Positions 48,021-60,777 are shown, counted from the stretch's first letter. The stretch is DNA of 64,000 nt from Leptodactylus fallax (GCA_947044405.1 CAMRHE010000197.1:2294001-2358000), one strand, 5' to 3'. The notes: a model not told the origin generated them from the letters alone. Program-made: numbers and translations.

Positions 48021-48069
48021 ATATACTTGTGGTATTTAACATATATTAATAATAATAATAATAATAATA
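47988..48069. repeat. (TA)n and (TAA)n microsatellites
   Basis: TA run at 47988-48017 and TAA run at 48046-48069. The TAA run is the inverted tail of the adjacent LINE. Confidence 0.9.
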
Positions 48070-48175
48070 GTCCTTTAATAGTCCCACAATGGGGAAATTC
48101 AGTGTGTTACAGCAGCAAAGATAAGCAGATACAAATACAAATACAACATGTACAGGAATGTTCCAAGGTGAGAGA
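48046..48175 (-). mobile_element. Rex1-like LINE 3' end, short copy
   Basis: Inverted match to 36130-36257 (AGTCCCACAATGGGGAAATTC, CAGCAGCAAAGATAAGCAGA). Only the 3' UTR tail is present; a strongly 5'-truncated insertion. Confidence 0.85.
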
Positions 48176-48189
48176 AATTATGTCTAATT

Positions 48190-51100
48190 TCAATGTACAG
48201 TGCAAGTTGTAATATCAAATAGTAACTGCCCATAATGATAATATAAAATTTGGATTTCCATCTCATCCTGTAGTTACAAGTGATGTCATATATGGCTTTA
48301 AAACATTTGCCTGCCCTGTGGCTGCCCTCTACTGTTTGTCATAATGTACATTGTCAATGTAGTCATACTGTCACTGGTGCCTATAGATAAATTCCGCCCT
48401 GGAGGTGGCACAATTTTGCAAGGGCGCTATTCTGTGTACATAGAGATGTGAAGACTCTGCAACGGGTTGTCATGTAATTGTGTTCACCCAGAGACATACA
48501 TTATATTATGAGGGATGGCAGTGGCATTTTGTAGAAAAACCCCTAAACAAACACAAGCACAAATTTAATAATACTAAATGACGAGACAAAAAGGGAATGT
48601 GTCGGAAGAAAAATGACCTATTTTTTAAGTAGTTTATGTAAAATATTTTTACCAATTTTCGATGATTAATTTTTCAAATTTTGCATGCCACTATTTATAT
48701 TTTCAAAAGCACAAAATCCTGCAAGTTCCACTCTGGTCACTCAAGCCTAATAATAGACTGACACTTGCCAGTTCTGTAGGGGTTTTCTTTGCAGCAGTAA
48801 CCTCATTTATATCACAGACAAGACAGACAGGATTGCAATAGAAGATAACACCATATAACACCCATTATTGAATCCAGTATTAGCAGTACTGCACTGAGTA
48901 TGTCTATAAAACTCTCCTATGGACCTCAATAAGCCGGCTCCAATGTATTTCTTCCTACAACCATGAAAATTGATATAAAGCATATTGCTAAATGCTGTTA
49001 ACAGTGCAGAGGAGAAACCCAAGCAAGATAGCAGTCTGCATAACAATGTACAGAAAATAGAATTTAAAAAATCAAAAATCAGAAAATAAAATAGATTAGG
49101 AAAAGGTGATATATTTCACTTTATCTGGTTTTAATAAATGAAAAAATGGTGGTAAACTGAAATGCAACTGCAAATGTGAAATTTCTATAGAATTGTATAG
49201 TAGTAAAAGAACAAAACTGGGTAACTTAAAACCTGGAACTAGTCCTAACTAGCTCTGCTGAAAAAAATGAACCCATAAGCAAAGTTTTCATACTTGTTGA
49301 ATACATTTTTACTTTTTCAGAAACTTTATTCATAGTTATGCATTCATAGTTATGCATTCTTTATATTCTAACATTTGTGTACAGAATCATGAAAAGACAT
49401 AGGGGCACAGTTACTGACAGTATGTTCAGGCATGAAAGTGCCTGATAAATTTGGTGCATTTTGGTAGACAACTTAGACACTTTTGGCTGTTCTTACAACC
49501 AACTACAGATATTAGTTTGATTACTTTTTGCTAATATTATTATATTTTCATACATTATCGGTGCAGTTTACATGACATATCTCTCACTAAACAATACCCT
49601 CTACCTATTAAGTCATACTCCCCTTTCAAGTTACGCAGAAAAGTGTCTAAACATATAATAAATGTGGCCCAAACCATGAAGACCACATTCAGTCAGAAAT
49701 TTATCTTAGTAAATTTCCATTAAATGTTAACTTGACACAAATTGCACAAATTGCCATAGCCTTACTCACATTGCAAAATTTACAAGCATCACAAAATTTA
49801 CAAATATTGCACATATTGCAGCGTTTGTTTTGCATTGTTTTAATATACTCATTCATAAACCATGTTTTATAGAGTATTGTAGTATACGTTTCTACTTGCG
49901 CACTCCTTTTTCACATTGGATGTAATTTCATTCATGCTAAGTACCATAAGATGGTAGCTTAACATGATGCCTATATATATCTGAAAAACCAGCAAGCAAG
50001 CAAAAATGTATAAAGATACCCTGAATAATACAAACATGAATCCAGTCATTCTCCAAGGATGTGAAATGAAAAGGCAAGAAAGTCAGGGACAAATGCAGTA
50101 GACCATAAACATGATACAAGACAGAAGGTCAGGGACACTCACAGAGCATTCCACCCATTTTGTATAGGCAATAAACATAAAATTATTTCCATGGGTGTAG
50201 TTCCTGTAAGTACATCACCAAATTTTGAGGAGTGCTATTCATTTTGCTATGTCAGCCTATTTGTATCAGATTGACTTTGCAACAATATCTGGCAATGTCA
50301 CAATGTCACTGATTAGTTTCTCTCTCCCTCTCTTTTTCTCTCTCTATTGCTGTTTTTTAAATATTTGCAATGGTTTTCTTACCAAAGTAGTTGGCAAAAG
50401 TTATCATACTACCCTGTCTGTGTATCTTTTATTAAATTAGACTTCCTGGCTGACCCTCTTAGTGGCATGTTACTTATGCTTTCCCCTATACTGCATAGTT
50501 ATTAATAGTTTGGGTTGTGTACCTTTTGGTGAGAGATCGGAGACTGCTTGACATACTCGAAGACAGTTTACTCATTTCACAGACTGAGTGAGGGGGGCAT
50601 ATCATTAGATTGAGAAAAAGAGGATGGTCATTTCAACGAATTGCTCACCATCTATGCTGGTCTGACCTAGCTGTTAGGAGATGTTGGGGAGCGAACAGGC
50701 TCCAGAGGACCTAGACAGACCACCAATAGAAACAATCATTTGATCCGCTGACAAGCACAAGCCTACAGTTTCCTTGTCCACCAGCTAGACACAAGTGTAC
50801 CTTTCATTACACACTCCTGTCTCTGCTCAGGTCATTTTCAGGTGCTTAGCAGAAAGAAATCTGGTGTCACAGTGCCTATTATATGTCCTGCCATCGACAG
50901 TCAACCACAGTCACCTTAATTTGCAGTGGTGCTAAAACGAGAATCCAATGAACCCAGGTTCTGTTTGGGATCCACCAATGGTCAGGTTCCAGTATGGAGA
51001 CCTCATGGTGAGCTCTTGAAGCCTGGCTTTGCCGTGTAGCAACACATCTGTGATACAGTAGTGATACAATGGAAGCTAACAGCTCAGTGATATGTGTAGA

Positions 51101-51290
51101 ACATCCTATTGCCACATGTATTGCCTCTCTTGACAGAGTTTTCAACTGGCATTTTTCAGCAGGATATCAGCAAGGAATCCCAGCATCCCAGGAATGTCTC
51201 CATGTCTCCACCAGAATTGCAACTATTCCAGCCTTGGGTTGCCTGGTCAAAAGACAAAAACTGTTTCTTGGCGCATATTTATTTAACAAT
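48190..51290. other. Nothing clearly recognised
   Basis: Unassigned sequence. Short open frames lack motifs. A CT-rich patch lies at 50320-50345. Confidence 0.55.
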
Positions 51291-51294
51291 GAGT

Positions 51295-51660
51295 GTATAT
51301 ATATGGACAAAAGTATTGGGACACCTACACATTTCAACTACAGGAGCTTTTATGACGTCCTATTCAAAATCCACAGGCATTAATAATGAGTTGATTCCCC
51401 ATTTGCATCTAAAACAGCCTCCCCTCTTCTGGCAAGGCTTACTACTAGTTTTTGGAATATATTTGTGAGAATTTTTACCCATTCATCCAAAAGAGTATTT
51501 GCTAAGTCAAACGATGATATTCAACAGGAAACCATGACTGATCTTTGCTCTAGTTAATCTCAAAGCTATTTAATGGGGTTGAGGTCAGGACTCTGTGTAC
51601 AGGCCAGTCAGGTTCTTACACACAAAGCTCACCAACCATGCCCTTACGGACCTTGCTTTG
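51295..51660 (-). pseudogene. Tc1 element D, terminal repeat and transposase C-terminus
   Basis: ATATGGACAAAAGTATTGGG at 51300 is a common Tc1 terminus. On the minus strand 51590-51380 reads, with stops, SPDLNPIK...LANTLLDEWVKILTNIFQKL and ends in the usual ...RR.EAV region, followed by the terminal repeat. The catalytic Glu position reads Lys here (NPIK for NPIE), and several stops follow. The rest of the gene and the other end are missing. It is an old relic of a Tc1 family different from A, B and C. Confidence 0.75.
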
Positions 51661-51913
51661 TGTACTCACATAAGGTGATATGTATTCAGAAAAGATTATA
51701 TGTATTTCTGTAATGCAATTTAAAGAGGCATGAAGATAGCTTTATATCATTTTTGTATTAATTTCTATCTAAAGTGGTCATACTTCATAGATTACTGTGG
51801 TTTAGCATAGTATATGACGCTTGGACATTTTACAGTGAGAAGCATGCCACATGTATGGCCACAAGGGTTTTATATAGTCAGTTAGGATATATTATATTGT
51901 GTTATGTCATAAG

Positions 51914-53720
51914 TAGAGATGGGGGAAGCTTTGTCACAAACTGGATTTGTCCCGAATATTCCGAATTGTTCTGTTTTTATGGAAACCGTACAAATGGCGA
52001 TTTGTCTCACATAAACTAAACAGGCCGCTACCACATGTTTCAGAAGGAAATACAGAAGAGACACATGTGTAGGACTCTGACTACATCTGACAACCTCTCA
52101 GCCAATAGACAGTGGTGGATAAACACCTTACAGTGCTGATGTCATATACAGTATATAAGATGCTCCAAGCGTGACCAGAAACTAGCTGCAGACAGTAGTG
52201 GTCTATGCAATTTTCTATGTGTAGGGTCTATGTTTTATCTCACTGCATCATACAGAGCACATGTCTGAAAAGCAATAGGAACTCAAGCAATTACACAGGC
52301 AGATTAGTAATAGAAATCAATAGGAGTGAGGGCATAGCTGCTGCTGTTTGAGCTTGAGACTGCTGCATTCCTGCTCTAATACAGAACTAAAGACACACAG
52401 ACAGGACAGTTAACACTGTCATTGCCAATCATCTTATTTTGTCTAAGTCTGTTGTGCAATAGAGCAATTTCATCTCTGTGCACAGTCTTTAAATATGCTT
52501 TTTACTGACAAAACAATCCTGTTAGTAAAAAGTCCTTTGTTAAGAGCTTTTTTGGGCAACAGCTTCAATTATTTTATTATTATTAAATACATATACGGAA
52601 TGCTGTTTATCTGAAAAAAATATTAAAATAATTTCTTAAGTGTTTTTTTTTTTTTTTAATCTATTACAGATAAGACCTGGCAACTAGGTCAGGGTGACAG
52701 GGTGACATCACAGGAAGAGGATGGTGGCAGCTGCAATAGTAAGAATTCCATCTGATGTGCAGCCCCAACATACAAAATACCTGCCTGGGGAAGATCTAAT
52801 GCAAGTTTGGGTGGTGGTGACATTGGCAGACACATTTCCACTGCTGTTGGTTTTGGTGGCAGCAGCTACATGCGGCCATCACCCGTTTGGCAATTTTTTT
52901 GTACATTACCAAATGACAAATCAATGGCAAGGCATAAGATCTGCAAACAGATATCTAGCCATGGGCATTCAGGCACACGTGTAGGACCTAGGTCTCTCCA
53001 TACTCACATGAAATGGCGTCAACAGCTCATTTGGCAAAATGGAATTGACAGTACTCCCAAGCAAGCAAGACTATTCTATTCTTCTTCCCATGCTTTTCTG
53101 TGTAGGCAGGCCACATCCTCACCTAGAACATGGTCATCATCATTATCACTCATTATCATCTCAATCTGTTTTTCCTCCTCCTCCTCTCCGCCAACGTTAG
53201 TCATCATCCATAAAGGAATGTGTGTCCAGTAAACAGCAACCTGCACCCAATCATTTGGCTGGTCTGCACCTCCCACCTGGCTAAGTTACTGTTAGTGCAC
53301 TTGCTTTCGTGCCACAGCATTTTGCCCGGGGACGGGCCGCCGCCATTATTTTTCCAGGAAAGTTATTCCTGCTTGATATCGTCATGTGGGCCTCCATTAT
53401 AAATGCCCATGTAGGGAAAGGTGTTCGCCACTGTCAATACATGGAACAGCACTTATGGGCACTTGGGCAGTGACATTACAGGGCCCACTGAGTCAATGCT
53501 TTGAACATTAGAGTTAACAGTATAGAAATGCAGCAAGGACTGGTGCTTTCTAGTACTGCTTACTGACATCACCTCATGGACACAGGGCAGGCACAGTTTC
53601 AACACCATGGCCCCCTCATCCAGTTCCTGCATACTGGGCCATTTCCTACCCCCAACTTTACCAGAGCCATTTCTTACACTCTCCTCCCTCATTTCATGGT
53701 TGTAAGGTGAAGCGATTATT
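51914..53720 (+). mobile_element. hAT element 5' half (terminus, promoter region, BED-like exon)
   Basis: Starts TAGAGATGGGGGAAGC. A TATATAAG box (about 52153) follows a CAGTGCTGATGTCATATACA stretch. Coding remnants are at 52680-53060 and 53270-53520. It matches, inverted, 36806-36258, 44420-43850, 34450-33800 and 63940-63640. No right terminus is seen before the possible LTR at about 53780. Confidence 0.55.
52680..53530 (+). pseudogene. hAT transposase remnant with BED-like finger
   Basis: 52721-52860 parallels the minus-strand copy at 27310-27130. 52930-53050 contains KICKQISSHGHSG...SLHTHMKW, a damaged BED finger that would bind transposon ends. 53380-53520 reads NAHVGKGVRHCQYMEQHLWALGQ, then after stops a VNALNI stretch. 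This resembles the transposase core after a WTS-type motif (MWASI here). Stops at TAG 52982 and TGA 53458, plus frame changes, show decay. Which residues are catalytic cannot be assigned from this fragment. Similarity across four copies in the window supports a real former gene. Confidence 0.55.
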
Positions 53721-53779
53721 GAGTGGAACTGTTGCATATGGTTGTAAGAGACAGCTAATGTTGTCCTAAGCTTCATTTG

Positions 53780-54728
53780 TCTGTATAAATTGTTAATGCT
53801 GAATGTATTTTTGTGATTCTGTTCCTTTAAGACAGAAGCCATTGTAATTGTGACATGATGCTGGAGTGACACCCCCCCTTTTATGTCAGCCTGCCTGTTC
53901 TGCAGAAAGAGTGTGAGCAGAGAAGCAGGAAATGACGAGACAGAGAGCAGCAGCCATCTTGGCAAGACAGAAGACAGGTGCCTGTGCTGTATTGAACTGG
54001 TGTGGAGATTTTTCTGTACAGCTAAGCTGTATCTTGGTCCAGAAACAAACAGAGTGTAAAGAGACAACAGGACTAGTGAGTCCATGTGAAAGGAACTGTG
54101 CTCAGTGGCTGATCAGTGAGACTGACATTGTGACTGTGTATATGGATACCACAGATAGAGACTCGCAGTGCTGTTGATGTACTGGACAGTAACTGCTAAA
54201 TTCCGGCTTACATCCTAGCTCAGTGTATGGATTCGGCAGGACTGTCAGTGTGCTGAGTGGAATCTGCTGTTGGATTACATTGCATTCATTTGGTTTCCCT
54301 GTCTGTTAAAGAGGACTTCATTTCTCCCGAGATCCTGATAACCGTGAGGAGAGGACGCTTCACTATAAAAGAAAGGACCGACTTTGGGCCCCACCGACTG
54401 TAAGCGGTCCACTTGGACCACTGGGGAAAAGGGGGTGCACCCAAATGTGAAGTCAGGGTCAGTTAGGGATAGTTTTGAGTATATTGTTCATTCAGTGTCC
54501 ATACTGCAGAAGTGGACAGAGTGAAAGTAGAAACCATTGCAGAATTTGCCTTCAAATTGTTCATGCTATATTGTATATTTTGCTTGTCTTTATCCCTGTC
54601 ATTTTACCTTCAACTAGCCTTTATTAATTTGTAGTAAATATATATCTTTTTCTTGAACTTAACTACCGTGTGTGCGTTCATTTCTGGTTGCGGAGTCCAA
54701 ACCACCTGCCTTGCTCTCGGTTCACATG
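53780..54728 (+). repeat. Possible solo LTR
   Basis: A ~950-bp stretch more GC-rich than its flanks, ending GGTTCACA before TGGTGGTACATC, which looks like an LTR end followed by a primer site. The start is uncertain (TGTTAATGCTGAATG near 53788). No partner LTR, gag or pol is seen nearby. Confidence 0.25.
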
Positions 54729-54729
54729 G

Positions 54730-55238
54730 TGGTACATCAATTTGAGTGGATTGAATTGGAGTGGGTTCTGTGAGAAGAGCAAGAACAGTTTCTACCTTTG
54801 ATGATCAATTTGGGGATTGGAAGATAGTCCAGCTTTTGGTGCAAGCAGGCTAGGCATGTGTGTCCCAATTTTTTCTTGAAATTCTACAGTTGGCAGTGCC
54901 ATATGCCACTGCCACTCTGTTGACATAATAAAAAGAAAATAAAGCAAACAGCCCCACCATTGCTTCTTCCAATACCAACACAATGTTGGTGTGGCATTCT
55001 GTTCTCATAAAAGGATAATTTTTGGTGGCTTTTTTTGAAAAGCCAATTCTTTATTACTTTTCAAGTGGCTCACAGCCACTAATATGTCTTTCATATAGCA
55101 ACAAGCCTGCAACACTTATAAGTAATCAAAACAGACTAATTTTTCTACAGAACCATTGCATTCTAACTGCCATGTGTCTAAAAAAAAGTATCAAGCAATC
55201 ACCTGTCCCCAATAAAATGGTCATTTTTGGAGCATTTT
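54730..55238. other. Nothing recognised
   Basis: Unassigned. A CAACACAATGTTGGTGTGG-type short inverted motif occurs near 54975. Confidence 0.5.
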
Positions 55239-55240
55239 AA

Positions 55241-55522
55241 ATGACCCTAAGCACACAGCTTCGGAACAACTCTGTGACTATTCTTGACTGGCCCAGCCAG
55301 AGCCCTGACCTCAACCCAATTGAGCATCTCTGGAGAGACCTGAAAATGGCTGTCCACCGACGTTCACCATCCAACCTGACGGAACTGGAGAGTATCTGCA
55401 AGGAAGAATGGCAGAGGATCCCCAAATCCAGATGTGAAAAACTTGTTGCATCATTCCCAAGAAGACTCATGGCTGTACTAGCTCAAAAGCGGCTTCTACT
55501 CAATACTGAGCAAAGGGTCTGA
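55241..55522 (+). pseudogene. Tc1 transposase E, C-terminal fragment
   Basis: Retains WPSQSPDLNPIEHLWRDLK with the catalytic Glu (about 55321), then HRRSPSNLTELESICKEEWQ and the C-terminal helix region. The first two catalytic Asp residues and the DNA-binding domain lie in the deleted part. The start at 55241 is simply where the retained sequence begins. The C-terminus runs past the usual end (LLLNTEQRV), suggesting a one-base shift near 55490. It is non-functional. Confidence 0.85.
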
Positions 55523-55728
55523 ATACTTATGACCATGTGATATTTCAGTTTTTCTTTTTTAATAAATTTGCAAAAATATTTGCATCATTTCTGTTTTTTT
55601 CTGTCAAGATGGGGTGCTGAGTGTACATTAACGAGAAATAAAATGAACTTTTTTGCTTTTAGCAAATGGCTGCAATGAAGCAAAGAGTGAAAAATTTAAA
55701 GGGGTCTGAATACTTTCCGTACCCACTG
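55241..55728 (+). mobile_element. Tc1 element E, 3' third with right terminal repeat
   Basis: The transposase C-terminus is followed by a terminal repeat ending GGGTCTGAATACTTTCCGTACCCACTG, with TA after it. The left two thirds are missing. Confidence 0.85.
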
Positions 55729-55734
55729 TAACTT

Positions 55735-58019
55735 CAGATGTATTTGCCTTAGAGAGCTAGAAACTGTTAGATAGGTTCCTAGGAGCCCTAAGAGTGTTCT
55801 ACACTATATTCTAAGCCATACTTTTTAAGCTATAATTTTATAGTGATCTTACACAATAGACTTTAAGTTAGAGTATGTTTATCAAAGTGAAGAGGATCAA
55901 ACACAGGGAAAACAATTAAATTGTAGACTTTCAGACTGAGGCAGGTATTTCATTTATCACTACTCATTCTTTGTCTTCAAAGAATTCATATGTCTCCTTA
56001 AGGAGATTGCTTTTGCAGACCACCTTTCGGTGTAACTGGGAATTATAGACCATTCATAATTTGCTAAGGATTCTTGGAAAACATTATGCAAATAAATCCT
56101 CCTTGTTCGAAAAAGGAAACTTTGATCTAGTGCCACCTTTTGGAAGGTAGCTTGTGGCATTAACTGAGATTAAAGCTAAATCAAAATATCTCTTACAAAA
56201 GGAAGTGAGACCAATCTGCAGACATCACTGTGAAACAGGATACTGGTTGGCTGACTGAGAGGTTATAGACATGATTCTGAAGGGGTACTATGTCTTCTTG
56301 GTGAGATTTCCTTTGCAGTTCACCTTTTGGTATAAATAAACTTAAAGACTTATAAACCATACATGTCCTATTATGACTAAATTTCTTGAAAATGGAATTC
56401 TTCTGTACATTACACGATTAAGTACACAGTTATAAAGATATTTTCTACTTTAGAATTAGGTTTCACTCTCAATATTAACTTTCGAGAATTACCAAAAAAA
56501 TGCGCAGAGGAGAGATTCTGCTTGAGTTCATCTCTATTCACGGCGTACCTTGACAAGTGAGACTGGATATAAAGCATTCCTCTTAATGATCTTGCTTCTG
56601 AGCTAGAAGAACTCAATGAAAATCCACAATAAAAATTGACAGTTCTTAGTGCAGAGCACTAGAAAGACATTACATTCCCCATCCAACTATAAATAAAACA
56701 CTAAATTAAATAAATCCTGCACAATTATGGATTACAACATGTTTAGTTTCAACGATCTGGCGCATCAGAGCTTCAGGTTAGGGAATTGGAAACCACTGCT
56801 GCGGCAGCAAGTGATAAAAGTTGAAGTGACAGTTTGGATGTAGATATTCTTCCACATATTTCAATTCATTTAAAGCCATCTGTTTTAGACTACACACGGT
56901 TACAAAAATGCAAAATAGAAAAAATGTTATGCACATAGTTTTTATTGGTGATAGACAAGATTTTCAGTAGATGTTAGTATAATCTATCACTACTCTAAAT
57001 ATATAGAATTTATATAGAATTGTATCATATTTAATCATCTAGGTACCAATAGTTTGAAAGTCTTGCTGCGGTATGCTCTCACAAAATATAATCCAAAATT
57101 CAGCTGCAATCCACATTTGTCCATGGGTCCAAATTTTCATGGTGATAAAGCAAAATTAATACAAGACAAATGGTCTTCCGTGAATTGCGGAAAACTTTGC
57201 CAATTTCCTTTGCTGAACATGTCATATTTGATATATAGTATATAGTTTAGTCTAGAAAGTATTGTGGATACATATATTAACAGAGCTGTAAACAAGCAAG
57301 ATATATATTATATTTAATAGTTAACATAACTGTTTGAACATTTTTATTATAGAAGGTTAGTGAGGAGTAGTGGAGTGGAATTGCAACTGTAGATAAACAG
57401 TTTTTTTGGATGAAATAGGGAAGTCTTTTGCCTTGATAGCCAGGTTTGTCCTATAAAGGCAAGTTTAGTTGAAGTAGTTTTTAGCCACTCAGACTCAGCA
57501 CTAAAATATAGAGGTATACTAGATAGAATTGGCTAGGCCAGAAGGCCAATCAGTCTTTTAGATTAGTTTTGAATGACTGCGTCCATTTTAAAGGACCAGG
57601 ATGGAATTAACAATGTAAAAAGTGTAGTGAATTGATGATTTAGCTTAGAAGCTCTGCCTGTATCATCCACCAGAATCTTTAGGACAAAATCTAACAGTCA
57701 AAAAAAGTATGGTATGGACCAAGAAAATCCTTTGACTGTAAATTGCAGCCAAAGCAGGTGAGGTCTTATTCCCCATACCCCTAAAATATAAGTTTGATTA
57801 TTATGCTAATAAAGTTTTATAAATGTAATATCAACATTGGTGGAATCCTATTACAGCCCCCTCAACAGGGATGCATGGGGCTATAATGGTTTATAATGAT
57901 TATAACCCCATACAACCCTAAAAATGTCAAGTTGCTGGCAAAACATGTCAGGGGGGACTGTACTTGCTCTATTTTCAGTTCAGTTGTGAATCCTATGAAC
58001 CTAACAATAATATATATTG
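55735..58019. other. Nothing clearly recognised
   Basis: Unassigned AT-rich sequence. GAGTGTTCTACACTATATTCTAAGCC near 55793 is an inverted match to the AGAACACTCT flank seen at 42660 and 62600, so a small hAT piece may be present. Confidence 0.5.
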
Positions 58020-58152
58020 CGCTAGATCAGACCTGGGCATTGAACGGCCCACGGGCCACATCCGGCCCTCTAAATATCTGTGACCGGCCCGCGTGGTGAC
58101 ACGCGACACGCATTGGCAGCTACGTATTGTGTTATTGCAATAAGCAGCTGCC

Positions 58153-58361
58153 GATACTTTTTACTCACCTGTCCACGCTCCTTTCCTGGCCACCCTCCGC
58201 TGCCTCCTCTAAGTGGTGCTACACTGACGTCACGACACTGAAGAACGCCGTGACACTATGTACAATGTCCCGACCTTCTTCAGCGTCAGCAACAGCTCAC
58301 CCAGGAGGTGGCAGCAGAGGGCATCCAGGACTGGAGCGTGGACAGGTGAGTAAAAAGTATC
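58153..58361. repeat. Long hairpin with 29-bp perfect stem
   Basis: 58153-58181 is exactly complementary to 58333-58361 (CTCACCTGTCCACGCTCC in the arm). Pairing continues imperfectly inward (CTGCCTCCT with AGGAGGTGGCAG). Confidence 0.9.
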
Positions 58362-58374
58362 AGCCACTACTCTG

Positions 58375-58860
58375 TGTGGGGGTGGGGGGATAACAGGGGG
58401 TCATATACTGTGGGTGGGCTTTAAAAAAGGGGTCATATACTGTGTGTGGGGGGTATAAAATGTGCCATAAACTATGTGGGTGCCATAAATAGGGGCATCA
58501 TATGCTGTGTGGGGGGTATAAAATGTGCCATAAACTGTGTGGGGGCCATAAATAGGGGAATCATATGCTATGTGGGGGGTATAAAATGTGCTATAAATTG
58601 TGTGGGGGCCATAAATAGGGGGATCATATGCTGTGTGGAGCGGGGGGTTAAAAAAAAGAGGGTCATACACCGTGATGGGCCAGAAAAAGGGGATCATATA
58701 CCGTGTGATGGGCCAGAAAAAGGGAATCATATACCGTGTGATGGGTCAAAAAGGGGGTCATATACCATGTGATTGGCCAAAAAAAAGGGGGTCATATACC
58801 GTGTGATGGGCCAGAAAAAGGGGGTCATATACTGTGTGATGGGCCAGAAATACATATAAT
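58375..58860. repeat. Two-unit-type minisatellite
   Basis: First about three 62-bp units containing GGGGGGTATAAAATGTGCCA and CCATAAATAGGGG. Then about five ~36-bp units with GGGTCATATACCGTGTGATG and GGGCCAGAAAAAGG. Open frames here are repeat by-products. Confidence 0.88.
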
Positions 58861-59448
58861 ACAAATACATAAATCAAAAATATTACTTTTTTTTTTACTA
58901 GAGCTACAAATATCACAAAATTATGGATATTTCTGGATGTGACACGCCACCGAGTTAAGCTAGGTTTTTTTTAATGAATTTTGACACACCAAGCTTAAAA
59001 GGTTAACCATCACTGCTCTAGATGTTTAGGCTGAAGGGAAGAGGAGGGAGGAGTAGTGGTAGCTTGCACAGCAAATCTTCATACGGGGAACTGACAGTTT
59101 CCCGTACCATGTGCAGGCACACTACCACTCTTTCTTCCTGATCCCAGTGCGCAGCCGTAACCTATCAGCCCTTCAGTGTTTTTGGAAGTAGCGATGTGCA
59201 AGTACTATTGCGCATGAGCGTACTTTTATTTTCGGATCCACCCACCCCATGGGAAAATTAAATACCGACCCCTGCGCTAGATAAATGGCACATATTAAGT
59301 ATTGCTGTCTAGTCTTCAGTTTATAGCATCTATCCAGGAACTTTGTCATTTTTATATTAATAAGTTGATAAAAGGATCCTCAGAGAAATCTAGAACTGGC
59401 AGATTAATATTTCTGTCTTTAGGCTACGCATCTATGAAGTCTGTAATA

Positions 59449-60586
59449 CAGTGTTTCCCAATCTTTTGACAATTGGATACCCCAGGAAGAAAAATTCTCT
59501 TCGCAGGCACTCCTACCAAATAATTTCTACACTCCCCAGTGATCCCCCAGACACCTAATAATTTTACCAAGTGGTCCACAGACACCTAACAATGCTGCCC
59601 AATGGACCCCAAACACCAAATAATGCTTATCAGTGGCTCCCAGGCAAGTAATAATGCTCCCCAGTGGTCCCCAGGCAAATAGTAATGCTCCCCAGTGGCC
59701 CCAGGCAAGTAGTACTGCTCTCCAGTGGCCCCCAGGCAAGTTCTAATGCTTTGCAGTGGCCCCCAGACCAGTAGTAATGCCCCCGAATGGCATCCACACT
59801 GTACCATATAAATAAAAAAAAAACACTTACCCATCTTTGTTCCCCTGGAACTCTGCTGCTCTTGTCTGAAGCTCAATGCATCAGGTCTTTACCAGGTATC
59901 ACAAGAGGATGCCTGAGTGATAGAGCAGTAAGCTAAAAACTTCCTGCTATACTATTCTATTCAAATATATCGGCAACCTAACCAGTGATCCCCCAGACAC
60001 CTAATAATTTTACCAAGTGGTCCACAGACACCTAACAATGCTGCCCAGTGGACCAAAAAAACACCAAATAATGCTTACCATGGCCTCCATACACTTATTA
60101 ATGCTTCCTAGTGGCCCCCAGAAACTTAATAATCTTCCCCAGTGGCACCCAGGCAAGTAGTAATGCTTCCTATTGGCCTCCAGACAAATAGGAAAGCTCC
60201 CTAGTAGCAACCTGGGAATGCAGTAAAGCTCCCAAGTGATTCCCAGGCAAATAGTAACATTACTCAGTGGATCCCAGGCAAATAGTAATGCTCCCCAGTG
60301 GCCTCCAGGCAAGTTCTAATGCTTCGCAGTGGCCCCCAGGCCAGTAGTAATGCTCCCCAATGGCATCCACACTGTACCATATAAATAAATAAAAAACACT
60401 TACCCATCCTTGTTCCCCTGGAGCTCTGCTTCTCTTGTCTGAAGCTCAATGCACCAAGTGTCACTAGCAGATGCCTGAGTGGTAGAGCAGTAAGCTAAAA
60501 GCTATCAACTATATCGGCAACCTAAGGATGCCGATGTAGCTGAAAGAGGACATGCAGCCATTTCCCATCCAGATTGGGAATCAATG
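59449..60586. mobile_element. hAT non-autonomous element with internally duplicated minisatellite
   Basis: 1138 bp. CAGTGTTTCCCAATCT at the left and, inverted, CATTGATTCCCAATCT at the right (14 of 16). Perfect 8-bp target duplication CTGTAATA at 59441-59448 and 60587-60594. The interior is two head-to-tail blocks (59535-59981 and 59982-60524), each holding ~28-bp units such as GTAGTAATGCTCCCCAGTGG and ending TATATCGGCAACCTA. Confidence 0.88.
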
Positions 60587-60777
60587 CTGTAATATACAGT
60601 ATGGATAGCTCATGGGGCAACATTATGTCAATTATAGTGGTATACAATTGGGACTAAATAACTTATGGTCCTTATGATAGAAGGCAATGAGTCATTAAGA
60701 TTAGGATTCCATCACTGTTGGTTTTAAATGTAAATCACCAGTATTATACATCATTTTAATAGTGAAATAATAACAAT

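Larger units (their letters stand above)
58028..59274. mobile_element. hAT non-autonomous element with minisatellite core, two candidate right ends
   Basis: The left end CAGACCTGGGCATTGAACGG is preceded by CGCTAGAT (58020-58027). A hAT-type right end ...CATCACTG at 59015 is followed by CTCTAGAT (7 of 8 match). A second, ...CGACCCCTG at 59274, is followed by CGCTAGAT (8 of 8). Non-coding. It contains a 29-bp perfect inverted repeat and a long minisatellite. Confidence 0.7.

Noticed and set aside
53453..54085. 210-codon minus-strand frame
   Set aside because: Overlaps a hAT relic and the possible LTR; no domain, and the opposite strand explains part of it.
58401..58772. 100+ codon frames with repetitive proteins on both strands
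   Set aside because: Translations of minisatellite units; they mirror each other.
59527..60464. Minus-strand frames with repeating LLAWGPL-like units
   Set aside because: Translations of the hAT-internal minisatellite, not a repeat protein gene.
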